Assembly (NCBI GenBank): GCA_015478945.1
Contig: JABUQX010041977.1
Location: forward strand, 1 to 64,000
Length of the DNA: 64,000 nt
Direction: 5' to 3'
Source of the DNA: Trachelipus rathkii
Taxonomy: Eukaryota; Arthropoda; Malacostraca; Isopoda; Trachelipodidae
Shown: piece after piece, positions 38,370 to 49,329 of the stretch
How the letters are laid out: every line of letters starts with the position of its first letter
Numbering within the stretch: position 1 is the first letter of the stretch
Notes under the pieces: generated by a model
What the model saw: only the letters and a program-made list of their open reading frames with translations
What the model was told of the DNA's origin: nothing
Database searches by the model: none
Program-made: the position numbers and the translations under genes

Positions 38370-38600
38370 TACCCAACGGCAAATCTGTAGGTCGTGCTCG
38401 AGCCGACGGAAAACACAGGGGGACTTTCCATACCCCGAAGGGGGAGGGGCGGAGGAACCCCTCGCGACACCCAAATACCCAAAGAGCGGGGTTCCGGAGA
38501 CCCTCCCGGGGGGGGGGGAAATAGTCTACCCATACGTTCCCCGGAAGGCCGAGAGACCCCGACTCCTGCCATCGTGCGGGTTTACCCTTAGGTATTCTTT
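38370..38600 (-). repeat. GC-rich core of the right foldback arm
   Basis: Inverted copy of 34620-34820. Contains a run of ten G (38509-38518) and CCCCGACTCCTGCCATCG. Overlapping 65- and 67-codon ORFs on opposite strands are Pro/Gly-rich and look incidental. Confidence 0.75.
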
Positions 38601-38963
38601 AGTTTAACAAAAGAGAAGCGAAAATTTAATTAGGAAAGTGTAATTTATTTTAACAGATATAACCAATAAAAGGTCTCAAAATAGGCTCTCTAATCATATC
38701 GTTCATTAAAATAATAATAATTTTTAATCATCCATTGGATGACGCTTTCGTAACGGATGATGCCATTACTGGTAGTGTCAAGAAGTGACGATTTCGCATT
38801 GTGCTATGCAGTTTTTGAGATTTTTTTGTTTTTTTTTTTTTTTTAATACTTCGTACTAAAATTGGATCAGCATTCCAGGCAATGTATTTCCTTTTCCCGG
38901 TAGCTGGTTGTTAGGTTTTGAGAATCATATTGGATTGAGATATTTGTTGGTTTAACTTGATTC

Positions 38964-39092
38964 ATATATAGTATATTTATAATAATATATATATATATAT
39001 ATATATAATAATATATATTATATAGATATATATAATTATATATATATATATATATAATATATAACTATATAAATATACTATATATATATAGT
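38964..39092. repeat. (TA)n microsatellite
   Basis: Outer border of the right foldback arm. Confidence 0.9.
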
Positions 39093-39114
39093 CAGCCTCC
39101 CGAAAGCATCATGC

Positions 39115-41030
39115 AGTGTGTAGGTCTAATTATTATTAATAATACAAAACTAAGCTTCTTATTAAAAACTGATTTAATAAGATTAAAAATCAATAAAACA
39201 TAATACATATTTGACCAATATCTTATTACTTTATTACATAATAATATAATAATATTAATAATCAATATTAAATATAATATATTAATAAAATATTTAATAA
39301 TAATATAATTATAGTAATTTTACGAATATAAATATTCAATCAATATGAATGAAGCATGTAATAAATACACTTTATTAATAATTAATAAATAATATAGTAT
39401 TGGTCTTATAACGAAATATTTTCACCTTCAATAATTTTAAATATATTGTTATAACTTATAAGCAAATTTCATTTAATAATAATTAAATAATAATTAATTT
39501 ATGATAAATTATTATTCAATAATAATTATTTTATACCAGAAGAAGGAAAATATTATAGTAATCTATTAAATTAATATTAATAATCATTTATTCTTAAAAT
39601 ACAATATGCAATTATAAATTCTTTTGATTTCATAAAATTATTAATCTATTAATTAGTAAAATTTATTAAGAAAAAAGGTTTAATAATATATAATTTTTAT
39701 TAAATAAACTATTAGTAACAATAACTATTAAGCAGATATGTCTAATTGTAAGCATTATTATGCAATTATATTATTAATAGAAAATAAATGAAAATAATAA
39801 TAAATAATAATAATAATATATTATAATAATAATAATTAAAGTTACTAAATCAGCAATGAATATTTATAAGAACTTTCATAAAAAATTAATAACATAATAA
39901 ATTTAATACATATAATATAATATATTAATGAATAATAATATTAATAATAATTATTAAATAAACCTTTGTAATTAATTAAGTAGAATAATTTTGAATCAAT
40001 TAATAATCATTTTTACTGATAGTCATTGCACAAGCTTAATAATATTAATAATGAATCATCTGTATTATGTTTTCCATGCTATTGTATTGAGATATGAATT
40101 TAATATAATAATACGTTGTGTGAATGAATACTTTTTCAAGCCTCCTGAATAATAATAATAATCATAATAATATTAATAATACTAATAAATTAATATATAT
40201 TTATCAATAATTATAATATATTATAATATTTATTAATAAGATTGTAGTAATAATTAATAAAAAGACTTCTAATCGATTAATTATTAAAATATATAATAAT
40301 ATTTAATTATTATTTAATAATATTTTTAGATATTATTAATAATATTATATATATGTTATTAATAATATATATTATAATTCAATTATTAATAATATATTAA
40401 TAATATTATTAATAATTATTATTATTAATAATATTAATAATATAATAATAATAATAGTATAATATAATAAATAATAATATATAATTAATAACCAATAAAT
40501 AATAAATAATAATAATAAATAATAAAATAATAATAATATAATAAATAAATAATAATAATTAATAATAATTAATATTTATTATATTATTAATATTATTTAT
40601 ATTATATAATTTATTATTATTATTAATTAATATTAGATAATATAGTAATATTATTATATATTATTAATTAATAAAATAAATACTATATAATTAATAAATA
40701 ATAATATTTAAAATAATAAGATTAATAATATTCTAATTATTATTAATCAATTAATAAAATAATAATAATAATAATAAAATAATTAATTAATTAATAAAAA
40801 ATGAATAAAATAATAATAATATTAATATTTAGAAATTTATAATAATAATAATAATAATTAATTATAATAATAATAATCTAATAATAATATATAATAATAT
40901 ACTAATTAATAATAATAATAAATTAAATATAATAATAATTATATTATTATGTATTATTATTATTATTATTATTGTTATTATTTATTATATTTATATTTTA
41001 TAATAAATTATAAATGTAAATTTTTTTTTC
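39115..41030. repeat. 1.9-kb degenerate (AAT)n/(ATT)n field
   Basis: AATAATAAT and TTATTATTA runs fill this block, increasing in purity from 39780 to 40990. Between runs lie short AT-rich remnants such as ATGAATATTTATAAG near 39858. Almost free of G and C. Not coding. Confidence 0.85.
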
Positions 41031-41234
41031 AACAAGTTTACGTGATGGGCGTACATAGGCCTACTCGTATATAAAGTGCCTATTTGTTTAAAAAGTGTTA
41101 AATATTATATATTATTATTAGAAATTATAAAAATATGTCATAATCTTAGTTTCAATGTTATAGTTAGCATATAACTCTGAAAATAAAAGTATAAAGTTTC
41201 ATAAATTTTTGGAAAAAAATTTCACGTTTCCATT

Positions 41235-41365
41235 TTCCTAATGGGAGTTGGGAGTCCGTGTCTGTTTTCTTAAAATCGACTCTGGCTAGTCGGGATGAGT
41301 TCGGTTGTTGTAAAACGGACTCTTGGGAGTCGTATCGGGAGTCGATTATTTTTTCTCGACTCCCC
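41235..41365. repeat. GAGTCG cluster with terminal hairpin
   Basis: Several GGGAGTCG/CGACTC motifs end in GGGAGTCG..CGACTCCC at 41337-41364. The same motif set and final hairpin occur at 33510-33644 in the same orientation. They may be transposon subterminal repeats. Confidence 0.5.
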
Positions 41366-41429
41366 TTCTGCCAATAATTACTATAGCGTCCTTGGCTTAG
41401 TATATTTATAGTAGTAAATGACCCGGTAA

Positions 41430-41531
41430 TATATAAATTATATATATATATAATTATAATTATATATATATATATATATACTTATATACTTTTTTATATA
41501 TATAATTGATTTTATTATATTTATATAAATC

Positions 41532-41562
<31 letters not shown>

Positions 41563-41620
41563 ATAAATATATATTAATAATTATATATTTAAATATATAT
41601 TATTATATATATGTAATATA
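41430..41620. repeat. (TA)n microsatellite
   Basis: About 190 bp, left border of the hAT relic. Confidence 0.9.
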
Positions 41621-41629
41621 TCATGTGAA

Positions 41630-42690
41630 TTCACCCGCATCCGCATCCCCATCCGCACATTATTAAAGATCCGCATTCCGCCGCTTTGCCCCTGCGGATG
41701 TTGCGCGGATGTTATTGTCGAGATTTTAAGAAATTTATAATTAAAAAAATACTTAAGGATGAATCTGAAAAGGAAATGATAATGAATTGAAGACAATACC
41801 AAAAAGGCTTGATATTCCATATCTTAATGGATAATATCTAAGGACATTCCCTAACTCGCTTTGGATAGTACACTCATTAGATGGAAGAAAGTATTGCTCA
41901 AAGAACCTCTGCTTCTTACGCCAGTTCGTATTCCAAAGGTTAACATTCTTATTTATGTGGAAAATGACATATATAATCACACTGCATTAAGCTATTGAAA
42001 CCATTTTGAATAATCATCAATTAATACAACACCAGAAGGCTTCTGTCTCCAATTCATTACAATTAATCTAACGCTTAAGGAAGCATTTTGAACCATCTTC
42101 AAATGAAATGATGACGGTTTTAAAAACCTATTGAAAAGGCAAATATTTTTAAACTAGAGCCTCAATAGAAACTCTTTGGTTTTTGGAAATTAATGACCTT
42201 CATACTACTGCAACTTACTTACTTAGATCCCCGTTATTACAATTTTTGGAAAAATAATTTTTATCTTTAAAGTTAAATCGTTACTAAGTTTTTACAGTTG
42301 AAAAAACTTCAATACCAAACAGTGTCTATTATTTCGCCACCCATTTAAAGGAAAAAACGAAATTCTACAGAACCAAAGACAGGTCCAGAGTATGAAAAAA
42401 CACACGCATTACCAAAACGTGTGCAAATGATGAAAACTATCACCAAGAAAAACGACTTAATACAAATGATGATCCAATCAGTTGGTGGAAAGTAAGCAAA
42501 ATGTTTACCCACGCTTGAGTAAACTTGCAAGGAAATACTTTGGCCTGTCCACCAACTTATGTTCCAAGTTTGAGAGTATTTAGCATGCTGGCTAATATAT
42601 GATGAAAAGAGAAACAGACTCTCAGCAGAAAAATTGATGTTTCTATCAAGCCCAACTTTCCTATATTTGAATTTCAATACTAATGCAAAA
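41630..42690 (+). pseudogene. hAT transposase relic with GCGGATG-rich end
   Basis: The left end (41635-41715) is packed with CCGCATCC/GCGGATG motifs typical of one hAT group and similar to the ends of the 19.1-21.1 kb insertion. Downstream, the + strand carries the C-terminal part of a hAT transposase in broken frames. LTYLDPRYYNF (42215-42250) corresponds to the conserved LDPR block. The dimerisation region follows: DDPISWWKVSK (42469-42500), then PPTYVPS..RVFS and IYDEKRNRLSAEK (42595-42635). This enzyme would excise and reinsert the element. A 110-codon ORF on the other strand (42345-42677) is its antisense shadow. No right TIR was identified. At least four frameshifts, so inactive as read. 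Confidence 0.8.
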
Positions 42691-42854
42691 GTATATAAAA
42701 GATTTTAAAATTTTTTTTTTATTAAGGGCGAAGGTTGGGGAAAAGAGGGTTTGGTGGAGGTGGCTTTGCATTGAGGTCGGTCCCAGTCCCGACCACTGGT
42801 AACACAATTATGTTAATAGATTGTGTCTTCTAAGTTTCGAAAATATATATTAAT

Positions 42855-43330
42855 CAATTTGATAGGACAAATAATAAAAAAGATATAGCGGTTTTTCATT
42901 TATTTACATTTTTTTTCAGTTTTCAAGTGAATGGCGGCAAAACTGGACCTTATAGACAAACACCAATATAATTTTTGGATTCAGCGCAAAAAAAACTACA
43001 TAAGAAACAAGTCTTAAATATGTCAACAAAAAACAAAAAAATTGTTTCCCAGTGTTATTATTTTTTTTATTATTAATATTATCATTATTATACTGGGAAA
43101 CAAATTTTTATTGACCTGTATATAAGACTTCTTTCATATGTAGTTTTATGCGCTGAATCCAAAAATTATACTAGTGTTTGTCTACAAGGTCCAGGTTTGG
43201 CATCATTTATAAGAAAGCAAAAAATGCAAAAAAAAAAATAAATAAATAAATAAAAAAATTTACAATTTCATAAATATAAAACCACTATATCTTTTTTTAT
43301 TATTTGTCCTACCAATATCAAATTTTCACA
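42855..43330. repeat. large palindrome, ~200-bp arms
   Basis: The left arm runs from GATAGGACAAATAATAAAAA (42861) through GACAAACACCAATATAATTT to TTGTTTCCCAGT (43053). The right arm runs back from ACTGGGAAACAA (43092) through ATTATACTAGTGTTTGTCTA to TTATTATTTGTCCTACC (43312). The spacer is about 38 bp of ATT repeats. The arms are diverged by a few per cent plus indels. Non-coding. Confidence 0.85.
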
Positions 43331-43399
43331 GCATATATACTTGGGCAAGAGACATTTTATTTAGATTATCTGTTTGTATACCTAACCGTTTTGTCTCTG

Positions 43400-43575
43400 T
43401 TTAGGGGGAAATGTTTTTTTTTTTAATTTTTCCCCACTTTTACATGTGAATAGTGTCAAAACTGGACGTGACAGACAAACACCAATACGATTTTTGAATT
43501 CAGCGTAACAAAATACATTAGAAACAAGTATCGGATCATAGAAAACAGAATAAAATGTAAAATTTGTTGACCTCT
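43400..43575 (+). repeat. third, direct copy of the palindrome arm
   Basis: AAAACTGGACGTGACAGACA and AAACACCAATACGATTTTTG, then TTCAGCGTAAC, match the left arm at 42930-43020 in the same orientation. The copy is more diverged from the two arms than they are from each other. Confidence 0.75.
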
Positions 43576-43635
43576 GTTATTTACTAAGTAAAAAATATGG
43601 GGAATAAATGAGGAAATGACATTTCAAGACCGTAC

Positions 43636-43841
43636 CTAAAATTGTTTCTGTTAAACGATCAGAAGGTAGTGTTGTAGCATGCTCTGGAATCATTAGAGGG
43701 CATTTTCTCTTGTTGCTTCTTGCTGTTCCTTGTGCTTGCTTATATTCTCGACTTGCTGACTCCGGATTTGATACACTCGCCAATACTTGTTGGCCACGAA
43801 CTCTCGTAAACACTCCATTAATAGGCGAAAAGGTAACAGGT
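43636..43841 (-). CDS. internal exon of the leucine-rich-repeat gene
   Basis: A 206-nt block open in one frame from end to end. It is preceded by a strong acceptor (ten T then CAG just outside 43841) and followed by a donor (TTTTAG|GTACGG at 43636). Its open frame needs one leading base, and the previous exon (45009-45197) leaves two once its one-base slip is allowed for; joined, they make an AAA lysine codon. The 68 codons encode a polar, basic region beginning PVTFSPINGVFTRVRG and containing KRKCPLMIPEHATTLPSDRL; no domain was recognised. It leaves one base for the next exon, which I did not find at lower coordinates. The reading is independent of repeats. Confidence 0.65.
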
Positions 43842-45008
43842 CTGAAAAAAAAAACGAATAAGTTGTACCTGCAAGTTTTAAGGTTAAGATGTAAAAATAT
43901 TAAGGAAATCAGTGTTGCTACAATAAAAATTAATTACAGAATTTATTTAATTTTATTTTCATTATAATAAAATAGGCGTAAAGCATTTTTTAGTTGTTAA
44001 TTTTAAAAATGTAGTAAAATAATACTGATTAAGAAACAAGCACGAAAGTAAAGTTATAAACGATGTTTAATTATATTTTAATTCTGACAAGCCCAATAAC
44101 CATCTAGGCCCACAAGATATATTAAAAGGTTCACAATTTAAACAAATACATATAAATTTAAAACTTTATTAATTCGATGACCATTTTTCCTTGTTAAAAG
44201 CAATCTTGTACGGGTGAGAGAGAAAAGAAGCCTTAAAATTTACTATACAGAAGGTTTTAGTATAATAAACTAAGTTTTCTCAAACTTCTTCCAGTTTTGG
44301 CAATCCTTATAACTGTTAATAAGAAATCCACAACAAAACAAAAAGGCAAAATGAAGAAACCCTTAAAAATGAAAGTGAATATAAAGTGGGCCATGGAATG
44401 AAAAAAAAAAAAAATAAGACAGTGAAAAATAAAGAATATCATTTCAGAAATAGATTCAAAATGAAAGTAATTATGAAATGGTTAGATGTGAAAAATCCCT
44501 TTACCTTTAAGTTTACTAAAGAAAAATGGTGAATTACGAAAAGGCCTAATAGAAATAAAACATGTAGGTGCTTAGTCATTTAAAAAAGATTATTCATTCC
44601 ATTGTTCTAATAAGTATATTTTTAAATATGAACCAAAGCCAATATTTTTTATTCCAACTCCCGAAAATTTAGTAACCTAAAAAAGTTTTAATTACATCAC
44701 ATGAAGGATTAACATCACATATTAGTCGTTAAAATTATCAGAAATTCTCTGAGAATTTTGAACAAATAAACATAATTAACACATATTTGCGCTTACACTA
44801 ATGCATCTTATTTCATTGAACAAACTCTGGCAGTAAATAATTTCAATTTGGCATCAACAACGTATAATGCATCAATGATAAGAATCAAATTTTTAATGAA
44901 CAATAAATTTCAACACAACATATGGGTCAAAGGATAACTATACAGCTGACTTCCCATTACAAAAAGCCTACACCATTTATTTACAAGAGCTGATAAGGAA
45001 ATGCTCAC
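43842..45008 (-). other. intron between the two LRR-gene exons
   Basis: 1167 bp, AT-rich, bounded by GTGAGC (donor, at the 45008 side) and a poly(T)CAG acceptor (43842 side) on the - strand. No transposon was recognised in it. ORFs within are short and low-complexity. Confidence 0.55.
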
Positions 45009-45197
45009 TTTTCCTGATTATGAATTCGTTTCTGAAAAAGGTACTCTAGTGTCGACGATGACCCTTGATCACAGATCGCCTGAGGAGGGTGAATCAAGTC
45101 TATTTCCATTAGTGACAATAATGCCTAAATTTGAGCATTCCAAAAGACTTTCGGGTAAGGCACGTAAATTGTTGTGACTAATGTTTAGTCGTTTTAA
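45009..45197 (-). CDS. exon encoding the last leucine-rich repeat of a host protein
   Basis: On the - strand a pyrimidine-rich acceptor (CTTTTTAATTTTCCAG) precedes the exon at 45197, and a GTGAGC donor follows at 45009. The first codons read LKRLNISHNNLRALPESLL, a canonical LRR (LxxLxISxNxLxxLPxSL), followed by ECSNL, NGNRL and, after a one-base shift, SPPQAICDQG and LEYLFQKR. The NxLxxPPxxIC..G..xxxYL ending is the usual exit from an intracellular LRR domain. The shift lies at a GGG run (+ strand 45087-45089) where one base is extra; it may be a sequence error or a true break. Upstream LRR exons should lie above 45.2 kb, beyond the TA arrays. The specific family was not identified. Confidence 0.7.
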
Positions 45198-45267
45198 CTG
45201 GAAAATTAAAAAGTGTTAAAAGAAAAAATGGAAATGTGATACTGGTTTACCAAATAAAAGGATATAA

Positions 45268-45675
45268 ATAAGTATATATACAATATATATATAGTATATA
45301 TATATGCGAACTATATAATATATACATATATATTACTATATATATATATACTATATATACATATATATATATATAAATATTAAGATATATATATATATAA
45401 TATATACGGTATAATATAATATATATATATATATATATAGTATATATATTAATATATATATATAGTATGTCAGATGTATATATATAAACTTTATATAGCT
45501 TGACCCTCTACATATATAAATACATAATATATATACTATATCATATATATATATATATATATATATATAACGGTATATTAATACTATACTATCTAATATA
45601 ATATATTAATATAATATATATATATAATAATATTTATATTATATATATCTATATATAGATATACTATATAATTAG
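45268..45675. repeat. (TA)n microsatellite, 400 bp
   Basis: Imperfect TA with single C or G bases and a short unique insert (45470-45530). Confidence 0.9.
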
Positions 45676-45935
45676 GGATAGATAAAGAGATCAGTAATGT
45701 GGTGACTGTTGTATTAGAAAACTTTTTTTTAGTATCGAAAGTACTCATTCTTGGTATGGGACAAATCCGCTAGTATCGTTAATCGGTAAAAAAAAAAAAA
45801 AAAAGAAAAAAAAAAAAAAAAAAACAGATCCTATATATAATGATACCAAATCGTATGTTTAAATAACTTAAAAAGAATTTTTGCCGAGTAATTCGCGTTC
45901 GTGACTAAATAATTTACCTTACCTTTTGGTGTTAA
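45676..45935. other. 260-bp unique island with poly(A) between TA arrays
   Basis: Contains two A-tracts (45788-45824). No gene or terminal repeat was seen. Confidence 0.4.
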
Positions 45936-45939
45936 TTAT

Positions 45940-46866
45940 ATATATAATATATTATAATATATATAATATATATATATATATATATAATATATTATATATA
46001 TATATATAATATACTATATATATTATAAATATACTATATACTATTAAATATAGTATATATATAGTATATATTATTACTATATATATATATAATAATATAT
46101 TATATATATTATATACTATATATATATACTATTGATCTAATATATATACTTATATATAATACTATAATATATACTATAGTATAAAAATATACTATATTAT
46201 ATAAATATACTCTATATAGTATATATTATATATTATATATATATATATATATAATATATATATATTATTATATATATATATATATATTATATCATATATA
46301 TATATATATATCTATATATATATATATAAATATATAATATAATATATATAATATAATATATATATATATATATAACTATATAATATATATCAATATTATA
46401 TATATATATTATATATATACTATCATATTTATACAAAATACTAGACATATATATACTATATATATATATACTATATATTATATATATTATATAATAGTAA
46501 TATAGATATATTATATATTATATACTATATATAATATATATATAATATAATAACTACGTAGTATCTGAAAAATTTAGTAAATACTATATATATATATATA
46601 TAACGCTATATATTATTATATAATATCTATACTATACTATTATACATAATAGTATGATATATAAATATATATATATAACTATAATATAATATATATATTA
46701 TATTATTATATATATATATAGCTATATATATAATATATAGCTATATATATATATATACTATATATATATAATATATATAATATATACGTAATAATAATAT
46801 AATATACTATATAAATATATATATATCATAATATATATATATATAATATATATATATATATATACT

Positions 46867-46905
<39 letters not shown>

Positions 46906-47288
46906 CATATATATATATAATATAAATATTAATATATATATATCCTATATATATATAACTATAGTTTAATTATATTACTAGTATATATATATATATATAT
47001 AGCATATATATATATATTATAATATATATATTATTATATCATATATATATATATATATACTATAGTATATATATATCTACTATATTATATATTATAGTAT
47101 ATTATTATATATATATATAATATACTAGCTATATACTATATATAGTATATATATATGAAATTATAGTATATAATATATTATATATATATAATATATAATA
47201 ATATATCAGTATATATATATATATAATATAGTATACATTAGGATATGAATATATTTATAATATAATATATATATATATATATATATAA
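45940..47288. repeat. 1.35-kb (TA)n field
   Basis: The longest TA block in the window. Phase slips occur every few tens of bases, along with single C/G bases and a few 10-20 bp unique bits (for example ACTACGTAGTATCTG at 46552). Confidence 0.9.
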
Positions 47289-47770
47289 GTTATAAGATGA
47301 CAATCTACATGTTTAAAAATATATTGGAAGCAAAAACCGAGATCTGTCATAACATGAATTTTATGACTTGCACAATGTTTACTTTATGACAAGGCTTCAA
47401 AGTCAGAGATTTTTCAAGGGAATCTGGAATAAGGAGAAACTTACTAGAAGGAGACTAAAATCTGAGTAGGAAGAATGAAAGACGCCCGACTCCAAATCAA
47501 AAATAACTTCAAAGATTATTCTTTCTCATACACTGCAAACAATACTACGCACATTAAAAATGAAGGAGAGTTTGATTTTGTTTGCAAGTTCAATCCCGAA
47601 AATAAGTCGAAATGTTCTAATAAGTAATGATTGAATCATCATTGCAAATGTTCTACTACTGAAATCATCAAGAACAGTGTACCTATATCCTACTAGTAGC
47701 AAAGATGGTATGAATCGTGCGCTAATGAAGATGATGATGTTTCAAAATATTACCCTAATGAAAGAAACGC
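47289..47770. other. unassigned non-repetitive stretch
   Basis: No repeat, exon or transposon was recognised. Confidence 0.35.
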
Positions 47771-47774
47771 TTAA

Positions 47775-48002
47775 GGAGGCTACACACATACAATATTTGC
47801 CGAACTTTCAAAGAACATTTTAAGACGAATCATCCTTTGATGTGTCATTTTACCGACAAGCGATGGGAAACATTTCGTGTATGGCAAACCAAATCCAAAT
47901 AACAAACGTTCAACAAAAATAACCCATCCAGACGTGTGTTTGAATTTGTTAAAAAAAGGTTCTATGATAAATTCGGCGAATAACGCATGTGTGAAGCCGC
48001 TA
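47775..48002. mobile_element. 228-bp MITE with ~35-bp terminal inverted repeats
   Basis: The left end GGAGGCTACACACATACAAT..ATTTGCCGAAC is matched in inverted orientation by the right end (AGCGGCTTCACACATGCGTT..ATTCGCCGAAT when read from 48002 backwards). TTAA precedes the left end and TTAG follows the right end, so a TTAA-type target duplication is possible but imperfect. Non-coding. Confidence 0.7.
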
Positions 48003-48850
48003 TTAGAAGTGAACTAGACATTAATTTGAAACTATGATAGCTAAATGAATATTCATAGTAAAAATCTCTCTAATATCCATTGTACAAATCCAAGTTTTCC
48101 AGCTCAACTTTAGTAATGTCAATATGGTAAGAAGTTTAAACTGTTATCACGTTCTCAGGATCTGAGAATGAGATCATCACCCCTTATTGTCACCAAGATT
48201 AGAACACCTTAGCTGAACCAGAGGCCCAAGGGGTCTCCCTTTTTCCATGCAATTACTCGCATGCCAACCTCCATTTTAGTTGCATCTTGCTTCTCATAAC
48301 CAGTGTACTATATTTTGTGCATTTGAGTATTGTTCGGTCTCTTTATTACCATAAACCAGAACCAGTAACATTTTTTAACTTTTTATTAATTAATTTGCAT
48401 ATATGTGTAATTCAAATTTGCATGTTTAATTAGTGGTGTGTAGTCATGCTTTATAATTTAGGCCATTCTACAGTAAGTAAATCATTGTGTGTGTGAACCG
48501 AAGAATACAGGAAAACTCAAGTAGGTGTCCTTTATTATTTGTTTTTACACACGAGTTTAAATAATTTTTGAAGAAGACACAAGCAGACTTCCCCTATCAA
48601 ATTAAAGTAACATTGGATGAAAGTCAGAGCTTCTTACCAGTTTCATCCATTTGAAGATACATCAGACACTTTATGTTTGTTTTTTTTAACCCTTGTGTTG
48701 CTTTAAACAATTTTTTTTCTGCTTCAGGAACTCTTAGAATCTTCTGTTAGGTTCTAGAGAAATGAATCATGTTTTGAAGATAGAGCGGTGTACATATATG
48801 TGTGTGCATGTTTAGTACATACATGTATGCAAGGCAGTAGACAGGGTTCA
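48003..48850. other. unassigned stretch
   Basis: Mixed composition. One - strand bit near 48085-48125 reads VELENLDLYNGY, faintly LRR-like, but without a good acceptor; it is not annotated as an exon. Confidence 0.35.
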
Positions 48851-48888
48851 AATCGCCCAAAATTTTTAAGTGTCAAAATTAGCAGAAG

Positions 48889-49320
48889 TTGCACTTGTTA
48901 GTCAAATATCTGATACCCAAATACACATACCGGTGTACGCAGAGCGCCTTACAATCAGGGCGCTGCGCTGAGCAGATAGCGAATGGTTCCGGGCAGGTGA
49001 AGAAGTTTTATGTATCTTCTTTCCGATACTTCCGGTTCCCCGTGTTCAGTCAACCGCCCCCTAGGGGTGGGCTGTGGATACCGGGTTTGAGCAGTCCATT
49101 TGCACTCAGCTTAAATCATCGCGCTGAGAGATGGAGAGACAGGGTGGTGTATAGGTCCTGGCCGCTTCAGCTATCAGAATACCAGTCTCGTCAAGACGAG
49201 GAGGCCTTCAAAGTAGAGGAAGTTTAGAGACGGACTCGGTCTGCGCGCGGTGCTCATGAGCAATCGGCCTGTTACGTGCTGCGAATTGCGGACGGCACCT
49301 GCGCCTGATGCGAGGGTCAT
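48889..49320 (+). other. GC-rich block with a 112-codon ORF, unassigned
   Basis: A GC-balanced block in AT-rich DNA. The + ORF at 48889-49227 (PPPRGGLWIPGLSSPF in the middle) has mixed composition but no recognised domain. It sits outside the left arm of the inverted repeat that follows and may be part of the same transposon. Confidence 0.3.
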
Positions 49321-49329
49321 CGTATGTTG

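Larger units (their letters stand above)
34310..38965. mobile_element. foldback-like composite with ~0.75-kb inverted arms
   Basis: The two arms are inverted copies. Left arm 34310-35060 contains GAGACCTTTTATTG (34531), a GC-rich core (34620-34820) with GGAGTCGGGGTCT and CCCGCTCTTTGTATTTG, then two ~110-bp subrepeats of the form TAGCTATTGTAGTTTTTGAG separated by 45 T. Right arm 38035-38965, read inverted, has GAGACCTTTTATTGG, the same core (38370-38600) and again two subrepeats separated by poly(T). The ~3-kb interior is AT-rich with no transposase seen. Long inverted arms with internal tandem subrepeats are typical of foldback elements; the family is not one I recognise. TA arrays touch both outer ends. 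Confidence 0.65.

Noticed and set aside
38369..38591. Pro/Gly-rich ORF pair in the GC core
   Set aside because: Open on both strands because of high GC; the homologous left core does not keep the frame.
39115..41030. CRISPR-like or satellite array
   Set aside because: Simple AAT repeats without regular spacer structure.
48085..48125. Possible upstream LRR exon on the - strand (VELENLDLYNGY)
   Set aside because: Too short, no convincing acceptor, and a stop follows directly.
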